DNA from: Lachnospiraceae bacterium
GTDB lineage: Bacteria; Bacillota; Clostridia; Lachnospirales; Lachnospiraceae
Reading direction: 5' to 3'
Assembly: GCA_017615545.1 (NCBI GenBank)
Contig: JAFZZY010000001.1
Coordinates: 1-64,000 of the forward strand
DNA: 64,000 nt
In this document: piece by piece, positions 8,907 to 18,503 of the stretch
How the letters are laid out: every line of letters starts with the position of its first letter
Numbering within the stretch: position 1 is the stretch's first letter
The notes under the pieces: generated by a model
What the model was told of the DNA's origin: nothing
Seen by the model: only the letters and a program-made list of their open reading frames with translations
The model's database searches: none
Made by a program: the position numbers and the translations under genes

Positions 8907-9956
8907 GTGAGCGGAACGAAAGAGCGCTTCGACAATATGGATGGATTAAAGGCGATCGCCTGCCTGGCTATCGTCGCCATGCACGTGCGCGCAAATTCCG
9001 GTTACAGTCTTCCGGCGGGTGCGGTGACGGTCATCGCCTCGTGGACGAACTGTGTGCCCCTGTTTCTGATGCTCAGCGGCTTCGGGATGTTCTGCGGCTA
9101 TTACGAGAGGTGTAAGGCAGGCTCTCTGAACCTGAACGCCTTCTACGCCAGAAGATATGGGAAGATCCTGCCGTTCTTCGCGCTTTTGATCGTGCTCGAC
9201 CTGATCATGGAGAGAAGCACCGATCATCTGATCGAGGGACTCATGGAAGCTACGCTGGTCTTCGGATTGCTCCCGAATAACCAGCCGCAGGTCGTCGGCG
9301 TCAGCTGGACCCTGGGCGTTATCTTCCTGTTTTACATGTTGTTTTCGTTCTTCGTGTTCCTATGCTGGACGAAGCGAAGAGCGTGGATCAGCATGGCGGT
9401 CAGCATTCTGTTGCTGGCGCTCTGCTCGATGTACTATTTTTCCGATCGGTTTGTGATCGCCGGTTTCGATCCGCGCCATAGTTTCTTCTATTGCGCGCCG
9501 TTCTTCCTCGGCGGTGGTCTGGCCTACCTGCATCGCGAGTTTTTGAAGACCACGGTCGCGAAACTGCGTTTTGCGGTTTTGGCGGTCGCGATCGGTGCGA
9601 CGGTTGCCTGGTATTTCATCCCCGGCGACGACACATGGGTCCTGATGATGAAGAACCTGGTCGTTTTTGCTCTGTGGCTGGTCTATGCGATCGGCGCGAA
9701 GAGCCCCGTGCTGAGCAACCGTGTCATGAAGTTCCTGGCCGGCATGAGCCTGGAACTGTACCTGTGCCATATGGTCTTTTTCCGGATCCTGGAAAAACTG
9801 AAGGTGTTGTACATCTTCGGTAAGGGTCCCGCAGGTTATGTTTTTGCGTTCCTGGCAGTAAGTTGTGTGGCGATCGCTTTCGTGACGGCATACAAATTCT
9901 GCGTGGACTATATAGTCAAGCGTTTCATCCGCAAGGATGCGGCGCAAGACAAATGA
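8907..9956 (+). CDS. Membrane O-acyltransferase (acyltransferase family 3)
   Basis: The protein has 349 residues with about ten hydrophobic segments. It has the family's N-terminal pattern DGLKAIACLAIVAMHV with the conserved histidine, and an internal Ser/Leu-rich GVSWTLGVIFLFYM segment as in OafA/Nolx-type acyltransferases. It probably O-acetylates a glycan. The start is GTG 8907, with GAGGAGAG upstream; no better ATG exists before the family motif. A second member of the same superfamily is at 17440. Confidence 0.85.
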   Translation: MSGTKERFDNMDGLKAIACLAIVAMHVRANSGYSLPAGAVTVIASWTNCVPLFLMLSGFGMFCGYYERCKAGSLNLNAFYARRYGKILPFFALLIVLDLIMERSTDHLIEGLMEATLVFGLLPNNQPQVVGVSWTLGVIFLFYMLFSFFVFLCWTKRRAWISMAVSILLLALCSMYYFSDRFVIAGFDPRHSFFYCAPFFLGGGLAYLHREFLKTTVAKLRFAVLAVAIGATVAWYFIPGDDTWVLMMKNLVVFALWLVYAIGAKSPVLSNRVMKFLAGMSLELYLCHMVFFRILEKLKVLYIFGKGPAGYVFAFLAVSCVAIAFVTAYKFCVDYIVKRFIRKDAAQDK

Positions 9957-9974
9957 TCGAATGGAGAGTTTCTG

Positions 9975-10403
9975 ATGAAGAAGTATAAAGTAGGATATAC
10001 ACAAGGCGTCTATGATATGTTTCATATCGGTCACCTGAATCTGCTGAACCGCGCGAAGGAACAGTGCGAATATCTGATCGTCGGGGTCAATGCAGATGCT
10101 CTGGTGCAGGAATATAAGCATAAGACTCCGATCATCCGTGAAACGGAGCGCGCCGAGATCGTCCGCAACATCAAAGCGGTCGACGAGGTCGTTATTGCCC
10201 ATACTTTAGACAAACAGACGGCATTGGATCTCTATCGTTTCGACGCGATCTTCATCGGGGATGACTGGAAAGGAAATCCCAGATGGGAACAGACGCGGAT
10301 CGACCTGGCGAAACAGGGCGTTGATCTGGTCTTCCTTCCGCACACGGCGGGCGTTTCCAGCACGGAACTGCGTCCCATGGAAGAGAAGAAAATCGAAGAA
10401 TAG
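9975..10403 (+). CDS. tagD: Glycerol-3-phosphate cytidylyltransferase
   Basis: The protein has 142 residues. It has the cytidylyltransferase HxGH signature in GVYDMFHIGHLNLL, VGVNAD and, at the C-terminus, GVSSTELR (matching the ISTTxIR region of TagD). It makes CDP-glycerol from CTP and glycerol-3-phosphate. No teichoic-acid polymerase is nearby; instead a LicD-family phosphotransferase follows after 14 nt, suggesting that CDP-glycerol feeds a glycerol-phosphate decoration of the polysaccharide. Confidence 0.9.
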   Translation: MKKYKVGYTQGVYDMFHIGHLNLLNRAKEQCEYLIVGVNADALVQEYKHKTPIIRETERAEIVRNIKAVDEVVIAHTLDKQTALDLYRFDAIFIGDDWKGNPRWEQTRIDLAKQGVDLVFLPHTAGVSSTELRPMEEKKIEE

Positions 10404-10417
10404 GAAGGCATAGTATT

Positions 10418-11239
10418 ATGGCAGACGATTTGAAAGAACTCCACGAAGTCGAACTGGAGATGTTGCTGCAGCTGCGGCGCATTTGTGAAAAATATAAGCT
10501 CACTTACTACCTGAGCGGCGGTACGTTTTTGGGTGCCGTGCGTCATCAGGGCTTCATCCCGTGGGATGACGATATGGACATTGCCCTCCCGAGAGAGGAC
10601 TACCGCAAATTCGTGAAGGTGGTCAATAAGGAACTCCCGGATGGCATGGAGTTTAAGTGTTACGCGACGGATCCGGACTATCACCATCCGGTAGCCCGCC
10701 TGGTAAATCATAAGGTCTGCGTGATCAATCACAGTTTCAGTGATGATCGTATCGAGCCGGCGTGGATCGATATCTTCCCGCTGGACGGCATGCCCGACGG
10801 CAAGATCGCGCTGAAGATTCAGAAGGTACGCCTCCTGTGGAGGAGAGTGACGATCGGCTGGGCGAACTATAAGGACGTTCAGGACACGAAGCCTAACCGT
10901 CCCTGGTACGAGAAGTTCCTGATGTTCATCGGAACGACGCTGAAGCCGGGACGTTTCATGAACCTGACGAAGCAGTACGCGAAACTGGAGAAGGCGTTGA
11001 TGCGGTATCCGGCTTCCAAATCCCGTGTGTACATGAACTTTAACGGGGCGTATCGCTTCAATTCGATCATGGATAAGAAGAAATACTACGGCAAGGGTGC
11101 GCTTTATACCTTTGAGGGAGAGCAGTTCCCTGCGCCCGCAAACTATGATGCGTATCTGACGAAGATCTACGGAGACTATATGAAGCTGCCTCCGGAAGAA
11201 AAAAGAAATACCCACTCCACGGAACTGGTAAGGAAATAA
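10418..11239 (+). CDS. licD: LicD-family phosphotransferase
   Basis: The protein has 273 residues. It has the family core YLSGGTFLGAVRHQGFIPWD immediately followed by DDMDIALPREDY, and FPLDGMP. LicD/fukutin-type enzymes transfer phosphocholine or polyol-phosphate from a CDP-linked donor onto glycans. With tagD directly upstream the donor may be CDP-glycerol rather than CDP-choline; no choline uptake or activation genes (licA-C) are visible. It belongs to the same gene run, 4 nt before a GT2 gene. Confidence 0.88.
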   Translation: MADDLKELHEVELEMLLQLRRICEKYKLTYYLSGGTFLGAVRHQGFIPWDDDMDIALPREDYRKFVKVVNKELPDGMEFKCYATDPDYHHPVARLVNHKVCVINHSFSDDRIEPAWIDIFPLDGMPDGKIALKIQKVRLLWRRVTIGWANYKDVQDTKPNRPWYEKFLMFIGTTLKPGRFMNLTKQYAKLEKALMRYPASKSRVYMNFNGAYRFNSIMDKKKYYGKGALYTFEGEQFPAPANYDAYLTKIYGDYMKLPPEEKRNTHSTELVRK

Positions 11240-11243
11240 CACC

Positions 11244-12296
11244 ATGAAGATCAGCATTGTAATGCCGGTTTATAACTCGGAAGAATACGTAGGTAAAGCG
11301 ATCGACAGTATTCTGGCTCAGTCGTTTCAGGACTTCGAACTGATCCTGGTGGACGACTGCGCGACGGACGGAAGTCCGGCGATCTGTGACGAATATTCCG
11401 CAAAAGACGCACGTGTGCGGGTGCATCATTCGGAGCAGAACGGCGGCATCTGTAAGGCGCGCAACAAAGGCATGGAGCTGGCTCGCGGCGAGTACATCGC
11501 CTTCTGCGACGATGACGATGATTTCCTGCCCGGCTTGCTGGAGGAGAACATCAAACTGGCCGAGCAGTATGATGCGGACATGGTCAAATTCGGCCGTCGT
11601 CTGATCGATGTTTTGAAAGATGACACGGTCATCCGCACGAAGGAAACGCAGGGCTACGGCCTGCACGTTTACCGTGACGAGGAAAAATATACGGAGTATT
11701 ACAAGATCCGCTCCCGTGGTTATATGACGAACCTGTGGAATGGTATCTACAAACTCTCTACGATCCGCGAAAACGACATCGTTTTCAACGAGAAGATGCG
11801 CTACGGCAGCGAGGACATGGACTTCTCGCTTCGTTTGTTCGAAGTGGGATCCTGCATCGTCATCAATCCGGAAACGTATTATGTGCATTATCGCCGGGAT
11901 GCGTCTTCGACGTCCCGCAAATTCAACCGGAATAAGATCGCCTCGATCCTGAAGACGGCAGAGCATGAGATGCCAATCTGGGAGCGGATGCCCGATACCC
12001 GCGAGTCCCGTATTCAGAGGGTTCAGATGGCGTCGGATATCCTCCGCAACATCATCACGATCCAGTTGCTTCATGAGAATTGCCCGTACAGCAGGCGTCA
12101 GAAGAAGCAGGTGGTGGCGCGGATCGCCCGCATGCCGCAACTGTCCTTCGGAACCGACCGCGCGGTGAACTTCGAGGTGTTCAAAAGAGACAAAAAGAGT
12201 TGGGCGACGATCATCCTGTGCAAATACCGTTGCTACGGTCTGCTGATCGACCTGTTGAAGGTCTACAGGAAGTTTTTCGGAGATAAATGGAACTAA
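11244..12296 (+). CDS. GT2-family glycosyltransferase
   Basis: The protein has 350 residues. It has a GT-A fold with ISIVMPVYNSEEYVGKAIDS, ELILVDDCATDGS, KARNKGMELARGEYIAFCDD (DxD motif within an Asp run near residues 89-93) and a C-terminal region with YGSEDMDFSLRL. It is an inverting cytoplasmic transferase adding a sugar to the repeat unit. There is no membrane segment. The acceptor and donor cannot be inferred. Confidence 0.9.
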   Translation: MKISIVMPVYNSEEYVGKAIDSILAQSFQDFELILVDDCATDGSPAICDEYSAKDARVRVHHSEQNGGICKARNKGMELARGEYIAFCDDDDDFLPGLLEENIKLAEQYDADMVKFGRRLIDVLKDDTVIRTKETQGYGLHVYRDEEKYTEYYKIRSRGYMTNLWNGIYKLSTIRENDIVFNEKMRYGSEDMDFSLRLFEVGSCIVINPETYYVHYRRDASSTSRKFNRNKIASILKTAEHEMPIWERMPDTRESRIQRVQMASDILRNIITIQLLHENCPYSRRQKKQVVARIARMPQLSFGTDRAVNFEVFKRDKKSWATIILCKYRCYGLLIDLLKVYRKFFGDKWN

Positions 12297-12314
12297 GAAA
12301 GGGAGATTGAAGTC

Positions 12315-13418
12315 ATGAAAGACAAGGAAAGCAAGGTTCAGCTGATCGCGTTCCATTTGCCTCAATTTCATACATTTCCCGAGAACGACGAGTGGTGGGG
12401 AAAAGGTTTCACCGAGTGGACGAACACGAAGAAAGCCGTGAAACTGTTCCCCGGACATAATCAACCCAGAGAACCGCTGAACGATCACTACTACGATCTG
12501 ACGGAGCTGAAGGAGATGCTGTGGCAGATGCAGCTTGCCGAAGAATACGGGCTCTCCGGGTTTTGCTATTATCACTATTGGTTTAACGGGAAGCTGTTGC
12601 TGCATAAGCCACTGGAGATGATCCGGGATTATGACGGACACAAGCTTCCGTACTGTCTGTGTTGGGCCAATGAACCCTGGACGCGTGTCTGGGAGGGAAA
12701 GGGCGCAACGGTCCTGATGCCGCAGGAATATGGCGGGGAGAAGGAGTGGGAGGAGCACTTCCAGTACCTCCTGACGTTCTTCCGCGATCCGGCTTATATC
12801 TGCATCGACGGTGCGCCGGTGCTCGTGATCTACCGGATCAACAGCATTCCGAACGCGGAAGATATGGTTGCATATCTGAAGCGCAGAACGAAGGAAGAGG
12901 GTTTTTCCGGCCTGTATCTGGTCGAGGAAGTCAACTGCTACCAGAGCAGCTCCTGCGCCGAGGTTTCGGACGCGCTTCTGCAGTTCGAGCCCCTGTACTC
13001 GATGACGGACGGCCGTTCATTGACCGATAAGATCCGCTACAAGCTTCTGTCGATGCGGTTCAACAAGAAGTATTCGTCGAGTAATCAGATCTATGACTAC
13101 GACGTTTTGTGGAAGCGGGTGCTGAAGCCCCGCTTAAAGTGCCCCGCGTCAAAGGAACTGTTTTTGGGCGCCTTTGTCGACTGGGACAATACAGCGCGAA
13201 AGGGCAAAAAGGGCCGCATCGTGATGGGATGCAATCCCGAGAAATTCGGGCACTATCTGGCCGAACAGCGCAAGAAAGCCGAGGAGAACGGAAACCGGTA
13301 TATTTTCATCAACGCCTGGAATGAGTGGGGCGAGGGAACGTACCTGGAGCCGGATAAAAAACGCGGCTACCGCTACCTCGAAGAGATCAAAAAGTTATTT
13401 GGAGAACAACACGAATGA
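12315..13418 (+). CDS. WbsX/GH99-like glycosyltransferase
   Basis: The protein has 367 residues of the WbsX family (glycosyltransferase WbsX, with a GH99-like barrel). Markers are FHLPQFHTFPENDEWWGKG, FTEWTNTKKA, GFCYYHYWFNGKLLL, CWANEPWTRVWEG and, at the C-terminus, INAWNEWGEGTYLEPD. The family occurs in O-antigen and capsule loci, where a transferase or glycan-trimming role is assumed rather than firmly proven. No signal peptide. Its stop overlaps the next gene by 4 nt, indicating coupling. Confidence 0.85.
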   Translation: MKDKESKVQLIAFHLPQFHTFPENDEWWGKGFTEWTNTKKAVKLFPGHNQPREPLNDHYYDLTELKEMLWQMQLAEEYGLSGFCYYHYWFNGKLLLHKPLEMIRDYDGHKLPYCLCWANEPWTRVWEGKGATVLMPQEYGGEKEWEEHFQYLLTFFRDPAYICIDGAPVLVIYRINSIPNAEDMVAYLKRRTKEEGFSGLYLVEEVNCYQSSSCAEVSDALLQFEPLYSMTDGRSLTDKIRYKLLSMRFNKKYSSSNQIYDYDVLWKRVLKPRLKCPASKELFLGAFVDWDNTARKGKKGRIVMGCNPEKFGHYLAEQRKKAEENGNRYIFINAWNEWGEGTYLEPDKKRGYRYLEEIKKLFGEQHE

Positions 13419-14572
13419 AGATCGGATTGTTAGGATTTACGTTTGCACATGAGAATATGGGATGTCAGGCGCTGACATACTCGTTTTTGGGTATGCTCAC
13501 CAGAATGTTTCCGGATGAGAAGATCGACATCGTTGATTTCCATGAGGAGAAATCGTTGGGACTGATCCCGGAGCGTTTCCCGCAACTGAATATCGAGATC
13601 TACCGGATCAGTCTGAAAAAAGACTTCAAGGGTTTTCTCAAGAAACTGAATGAGTGTGACATCATCTTTGACGAATCCTATGGCGATGGCTTTTCGGATA
13701 TCTACTTCACGAAGAGCGTGATCCGTCATACGCTCGTCAAGATATTGGCCGCCAGATCGAAGGCACATCTGGTGCTGACGCCGCAGACGTATGGTCCGTT
13801 CAAAAGCCGGATGTTGGAGCGGATGGCCGGAAAAGCGATCCGGATGTCCGCAAAGGTATATTCGAGAGACTCGATCTCGAAAGAGTATGCGCAGTCCATT
13901 TCCCATCGTAAGGTGGTCTCTTTGACGGACATGGCGTTCGGTTTGAAGATCGATGCGCCGAAGCAGTTCGAGGGCAAAAACCTCGGTATCAATGTTTCCG
14001 GTCTGTTGTGGCAGGGCGGTTTCAACGGAAACGAGAACCAGTTTGGATTGAAAACATCGTATTGCGACTATATACGAAAAATGATAGAATATGGTCATTC
14101 GGAAGGCTACAATGTCCATCTGATCCCGCATGTGACCAAATCGTTTTGCGAGGGAAGAAAGATCCCGGACAGCGACTCGGAGGTATGCAGGGCGCTGAAA
14201 GAGGAGTACCCGTACGTGGCTGTGCCGGAGGATTTCGAAGATCCGATCCAGGCGAAGGAGTACATCGCGGGTATGGACATCTTCATCGGCGCGCGGATGC
14301 ACGCGACGATAGGGGCATTTTCCACCGGAGTATTTACCATTCCGTTTGCGTACAGCAGAAAGTTCAAAGGGCTGTATGAGGATCTGAAATATCCTTATTA
14401 CGTTGATGGTTGTGTTTGTTCCACGGAAGAAGCAGTGGCTTCTACCATAGATCTGATCCGTAACAAGGATCGTTACAGTAAGGTGCAGAAGAGATCGCTA
14501 AAGATCGTTGACAGACTTCTGACTAAGTTTGAAAAGGATATTCAGGGATTGTTGGCTGATAAAAGACGATGA
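13415..14572 (+). CDS. Polysaccharide pyruvyltransferase family protein
   Basis: The protein has 385 residues (CsaB/WcaK superfamily). It has the N-terminal segment GLLGFTFAHENMGCQALTYS, VLTPQTYGPF, SRDSISKEYA and a C-terminal GARMHATIGAFSTG that resembles the conserved H-containing block (RLH...A) of this fold. It would transfer a pyruvate ketal from phosphoenolpyruvate to a sugar. ATGA overlap with the upstream gene. Proteins of this family frequently co-occur with F420-beta-type proteins such as the one at 18504. Confidence 0.82.
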   Translation: MKIGLLGFTFAHENMGCQALTYSFLGMLTRMFPDEKIDIVDFHEEKSLGLIPERFPQLNIEIYRISLKKDFKGFLKKLNECDIIFDESYGDGFSDIYFTKSVIRHTLVKILAARSKAHLVLTPQTYGPFKSRMLERMAGKAIRMSAKVYSRDSISKEYAQSISHRKVVSLTDMAFGLKIDAPKQFEGKNLGINVSGLLWQGGFNGNENQFGLKTSYCDYIRKMIEYGHSEGYNVHLIPHVTKSFCEGRKIPDSDSEVCRALKEEYPYVAVPEDFEDPIQAKEYIAGMDIFIGARMHATIGAFSTGVFTIPFAYSRKFKGLYEDLKYPYYVDGCVCSTEEAVASTIDLIRNKDRYSKVQKRSLKIVDRLLTKFEKDIQGLLADKRR

Positions 14573-14590
14573 TCGCCTGTGGAGACGAAG

Positions 14591-15922
14591 ATGAATAAAC
14601 ACCTATACATAGGACCCATGAATATTCTTAAGGTATTTGTCCTTCTGTATCCGATCTGCCCGTCGTATTTCTTTTTGCTGGGGGTGCAGATCCGGGAACT
14701 GATACTTTTTGTTACCGCGGTCCCGCTGGTGCTGTTGACGAAAAGCGTGATGGTGATCAAGAAAGATGGGGCGTTTCCTCTTTTCCTTGAGATCTACATC
14801 TGGTCGGCAATATTTGCACTTCTTCAGATATACCACTCCGAATGGCTCATAGTATGTACGCAGGTCATGCTTTGGTGCGTTGTGCTTTTCTTTGGAAGCA
14901 AAGCGATCGATACCAAAGAACGGTTCATATCGATCATCGACTGGGTCATCATCGGAAGTATCATCGTCGGCATTTTCGGTGTGGTCGAAGAGTTTACGCA
15001 TTTTAACTTCTTCAGTTTGTTGAATACGGCAGGGTCCAAACTCAACTATAACCCGACCCGTTTGGGTATCCTCAGAATTATTTCCTTTACTTCTCACGCG
15101 ATCTCGTATGGATGTTACTGCATGATCATGTTGGCATTGATCATATACAGACTGACGATCGAAAAGAAACGTTTTCTGTTTTTTGCGGGCGCACTGATGC
15201 TGATCAATGAAGGCTTTGCGATGTCCAGAGGACCGATGATCGGATTGGCGATCATGTTTGTTTTGATCCTTTGGTTTTCGGGACACCAGCTCTTCGTCCG
15301 AAAGGTATTCCGTTGGATCTTTGCGTTGGTGATCATTCTCCTGATCTCCAGTCTCTTCGTTGAAAAGGCCAGAACCGTAGTGAAGATATCAGGTTACGTA
15401 GTTCTGGCTATGTTTGATGATGATTATGCATCTGCGCTGGCAGATCTTGGATTTAAAGATAATGCAGGCGGTATCGGTAACCGCATTGACCTCTATAAAT
15501 GGGTCTACGAGGAATCCGCGGGCAGCCGCTGGGTTGGAAAAGGCGCATACAAAACGTTTGAACATAAGTTTATAAACAGCGGAGGCTATGTACAGACGAA
15601 GAGTTCGATCGAGGTGGAATGGCTCAGGACGTTTTACAGGTACGGAGCGATCGGTCTCATGGCAGAGATCTATCTGTTCCTGGCTCTGGTATTCCACTCG
15701 ATGAATAAACGGCTGAAGACTCCGGACGAGTGGGAAGGACATCTGAGTTTCGCCCGGGTGGCTGCTGCGATGCTGGTGGCCTATGTGGTCGTTCTATTCA
15801 GCGTAATGCAGAACCAGGAAGGGCAAGTGTTCGCCGTTGTGGTCATGCTGTTGATGGCTTACTCACGAAACAAGGCGAAGATTAAGGCTAAAAACGAATA
15901 TGAAGCGATTAGATCGAACTAA
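14591..15922 (+). CDS. wzy: O-antigen/capsule polymerase-like membrane protein
   Basis: The protein has 443 residues with about ten to twelve predicted hydrophobic helices. The conserved-type region NRIDLYKWVYEESAGSRWVG plus GKGAYKTF resembles the Wzy/WaaL periplasmic loop. It would polymerise flipped repeat units on the outer face of the membrane. ATG 14591 is preferred to GTG 14579, because GGAG at 14581-14584 is correctly spaced for 14591. It overlaps the flippase gene by 23 nt. Low sequence conservation in this family limits certainty about ligase versus polymerase. Confidence 0.8.
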   Translation: MNKHLYIGPMNILKVFVLLYPICPSYFFLLGVQIRELILFVTAVPLVLLTKSVMVIKKDGAFPLFLEIYIWSAIFALLQIYHSEWLIVCTQVMLWCVVLFFGSKAIDTKERFISIIDWVIIGSIIVGIFGVVEEFTHFNFFSLLNTAGSKLNYNPTRLGILRIISFTSHAISYGCYCMIMLALIIYRLTIEKKRFLFFAGALMLINEGFAMSRGPMIGLAIMFVLILWFSGHQLFVRKVFRWIFALVIILLISSLFVEKARTVVKISGYVVLAMFDDDYASALADLGFKDNAGGIGNRIDLYKWVYEESAGSRWVGKGAYKTFEHKFINSGGYVQTKSSIEVEWLRTFYRYGAIGLMAEIYLFLALVFHSMNKRLKTPDEWEGHLSFARVAAAMLVAYVVVLFSVMQNQEGQVFAVVVMLLMAYSRNKAKIKAKNEYEAIRSN

Positions 15923-17423
15923 GAATTCGGCACGGAATCTGATATGGGGCATGGTGAATAAGGGGGTATCCCTGCTCCTTCCGTTCCTGATCAGGGCTAT
16001 TATCATAAATGTGCTGGGAAAAGAGTATCTGGGTCTGAACAACCTGTTTACTTCTATTTTGCATGTCCTGAATCTGGCCGAACTGGGCATCGGATCGGCG
16101 ATGGTCTATTCGATGTATAAGCCGATCGCGGAAGGCGACGGCGATTCGATCTGTTCTCTTTTGGCACTATATAAAACCGTTTACAGGATCATCGGCCTGG
16201 TCGTTTTCGGCATCGGCGTGGTCCTGATCCCGTTTCTGCCGTTCCTCATCAAAGGCGGCGTCGAGGGGATCGACATAACGGTTCTCTACATGATCTTTTT
16301 GGTGGATACGGTGCTTTCGTATCTGCTGTTTGCGTTTAAAAATTCATTGCTCATGGCACACCAGCGGACCGATGTCAGCAGTAATATCGGTACGGTGGTG
16401 CATCTGTTGTTAAATCTGACGCAGGTGATCCTGCTGCTGATCTTTAAGGACTACTACATCTACATTATCGTGAAACCTCTGTTTACGGTGGTCAATAACC
16501 TCTTCGTGAACTGGGCGACGAACCGGATGTACCCGGAGTATCAGCCGAAGGGCTCTGTTTCCAAAGAGAAGCAGAGGGAGATCTTCGGCAGAGTGAAGGC
16601 GCTGGTCGGCCACAAGATCGGTACGACGGTCGTGACCTCGGCGGACAGCCTCGTGATCTCCGCGTTTTTGGGTCTGGGCATTCTGGCGATCTACAGCAAC
16701 TATTACTACATCATCTTCTTCATCGTCAGCCTGACTTCGATCTTTTTTAACGGAATGCTGGCCGGTATCGGCAACAGCCTGGTCGTAGAGACCAGAGAAA
16801 AGAACTACGCTCTGTTTGAAAACATCAATTTCGTCCTGTCCTGGCTGGTCGCATGGTGCTCCGTGTGCCTGCTCTGCCTGTTCCAGCCGTTTATGGAACT
16901 CTGGATGGGAAAAGATATGCTGCTGTCCACTTCGTCGCTGATCTGCATGGTGATCTATTACTACTCCTGGCAGTTCCGGACGACCGGCTTGTACTTCAAA
17001 GATGCGGCCGGCATGTGGCAGGCGGATTTCTGGAAACCCTATGTTTCCGCGTTGTTTAACATTATCGTGAATATCAGCCTGATCCTGTTGATCGGGATCA
17101 ATGGTGTCTTTATTTCGACGATCGTATGTATGATCGGTATTAATTTCCCGTGGGAGACACACGTTTTGTTCCGCGATCTGTTTAAGCGGAGTCCTGCGAA
17201 ATATGTGGGTCAGGAACTGATCAACCTGGGAAAGGCCATGATCATGTGCGCGAGCACGTACGGCTTGTGTATGCTTTTGCCCTGGCAGCATGGCATCGTG
17301 TGCCTGGCTTTGCGGTTTGCTCTCTGTCTGGTCGTTCCCAACCTGATCTTTTTACTCTTCAGTTTCCGGATGAAAGAGTTCTCCTACGCTATGGGTAAGA
17401 TAAAACAGATACTGAAGAGATAA
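15900..17423 (+). CDS. wzx: Wzx-type polysaccharide flippase
   Basis: The protein has 507 residues with twelve or more hydrophobic helices. It has the N-terminal signature NSARNLIWGMVNKGVSLLLP, LGKEYLGLNNLFTSIL and LAELGIGSAM typical of Gram-positive Wzx (MOP superfamily) exporters. It moves undecaprenyl-linked repeat units across the membrane. The start lies inside the upstream polymerase gene, so the two are probably translated together. Confidence 0.9.
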   Translation: MKRLDRTKNSARNLIWGMVNKGVSLLLPFLIRAIIINVLGKEYLGLNNLFTSILHVLNLAELGIGSAMVYSMYKPIAEGDGDSICSLLALYKTVYRIIGLVVFGIGVVLIPFLPFLIKGGVEGIDITVLYMIFLVDTVLSYLLFAFKNSLLMAHQRTDVSSNIGTVVHLLLNLTQVILLLIFKDYYIYIIVKPLFTVVNNLFVNWATNRMYPEYQPKGSVSKEKQREIFGRVKALVGHKIGTTVVTSADSLVISAFLGLGILAIYSNYYYIIFFIVSLTSIFFNGMLAGIGNSLVVETREKNYALFENINFVLSWLVAWCSVCLLCLFQPFMELWMGKDMLLSTSSLICMVIYYYSWQFRTTGLYFKDAAGMWQADFWKPYVSALFNIIVNISLILLIGINGVFISTIVCMIGINFPWETHVLFRDLFKRSPAKYVGQELINLGKAMIMCASTYGLCMLLPWQHGIVCLALRFALCLVVPNLIFLLFSFRMKEFSYAMGKIKQILKR

Positions 17424-17439
17424 AGAGGTTTAAGTAACG

Positions 17440-18474
17440 ATGACTTATGCATTTATGGGGCTGCTGGTCCTCTGCATCGCGGTTTCGACCCTGTGGGGTA
17501 TGAAGTACAGCCCGAATAAAAACAGTTTTATGACGATGGATGATGCGTCTTTTTTGCGAGGCTTTTGGTGCATCATCGTCGTGCTGGTCCATGTGCCGGT
17601 CGATTATCAGAACCGCATTCAGGACATGATGGGATCGTTTGCGTATATCGGCGTCACGTTCTTTTTCATGACCAGCGCGTATGGACTAAAGTGGAGCATG
17701 GAACATAAGCCGGGATATATGGATCACTTTTGGGCTCGCCGACTTCCGCATATCCTTTTGCCTGCGATCATCGCAAACGTTTTTGAGGTTGCCATGAAGT
17801 CCCTGATCGGAGAGGATCGTTCATGGTATTCCTATCTGGATATCAACGGATGGGTCAAAGTCCTTCTTCTGTACTATTTCGTTTTCTGGCTCATCTACAA
17901 GATCCTGCCGAAGTTTATTAAGGGTAAGTCCTGGCAGGATGCAACCATGTGCCTGATCGTTGTCGCATTTAGTCTGATCGACTATTTTACAGTTCTGAAG
18001 ATCACTTCGAAATGGGTCGTAGAACCTTTGGGATTTGCCTATGGTATCCTGGCGGCGAGATATGCGGATAAGATACGGTCCATGATCCGCGATCGATGGG
18101 TCGCTAAAAGCATTGGCCTGATGCTTATATCCGCGGTGATCGGTGTCTTATATCTGAAATATAAGGCGGTATATATCTGGGGCGGATATCTCCTGAAGGT
18201 GCTGCTGGGCATTGCGATCACGGCGTTCATGTACGAGCTGATCGCGAAACTGAAGGTCGGAAATAAGGTCAACCGGTTTATCGGAAGCATATCCTATGAG
18301 GTGTATATCCTGCACCGCGGTGTATTTGCGTTGATGATCTTTGTGTTTGGATATACGCTGAATTCCGGACTGTATATCGTGGCCTCTGTGATACTTACCA
18401 TGATCCTGGCTGTTTTGTTGAAAAAAGCGTGCGATATGGTAATAAAGAGGTTTCAGAAGCCCGCAGCGAAATAA
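17440..18474 (+). CDS. Membrane O-acyltransferase (acyltransferase family 3)
   Basis: The protein has 344 residues and about ten hydrophobic helices. It has the histidine-bearing segment RGFWCIIVVLVHVPVDYQN near residue 45, and a family-like C-terminal ISYEVYILHRGVFALMI. It starts with one extra N-terminal helix. It probably acetylates the polymer before or during export. It is unlike the member at 8907 in detail, so the glycan may carry two different acyl decorations. Confidence 0.83.
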   Translation: MTYAFMGLLVLCIAVSTLWGMKYSPNKNSFMTMDDASFLRGFWCIIVVLVHVPVDYQNRIQDMMGSFAYIGVTFFFMTSAYGLKWSMEHKPGYMDHFWARRLPHILLPAIIANVFEVAMKSLIGEDRSWYSYLDINGWVKVLLLYYFVFWLIYKILPKFIKGKSWQDATMCLIVVAFSLIDYFTVLKITSKWVVEPLGFAYGILAARYADKIRSMIRDRWVAKSIGLMLISAVIGVLYLKYKAVYIWGGYLLKVLLGIAITAFMYELIAKLKVGNKVNRFIGSISYEVYILHRGVFALMIFVFGYTLNSGLYIVASVILTMILAVLLKKACDMVIKRFQKPAAK

Positions 18475-18503
18475 GATACTAATCATTATGGAGGGTACGG
18501 ACA

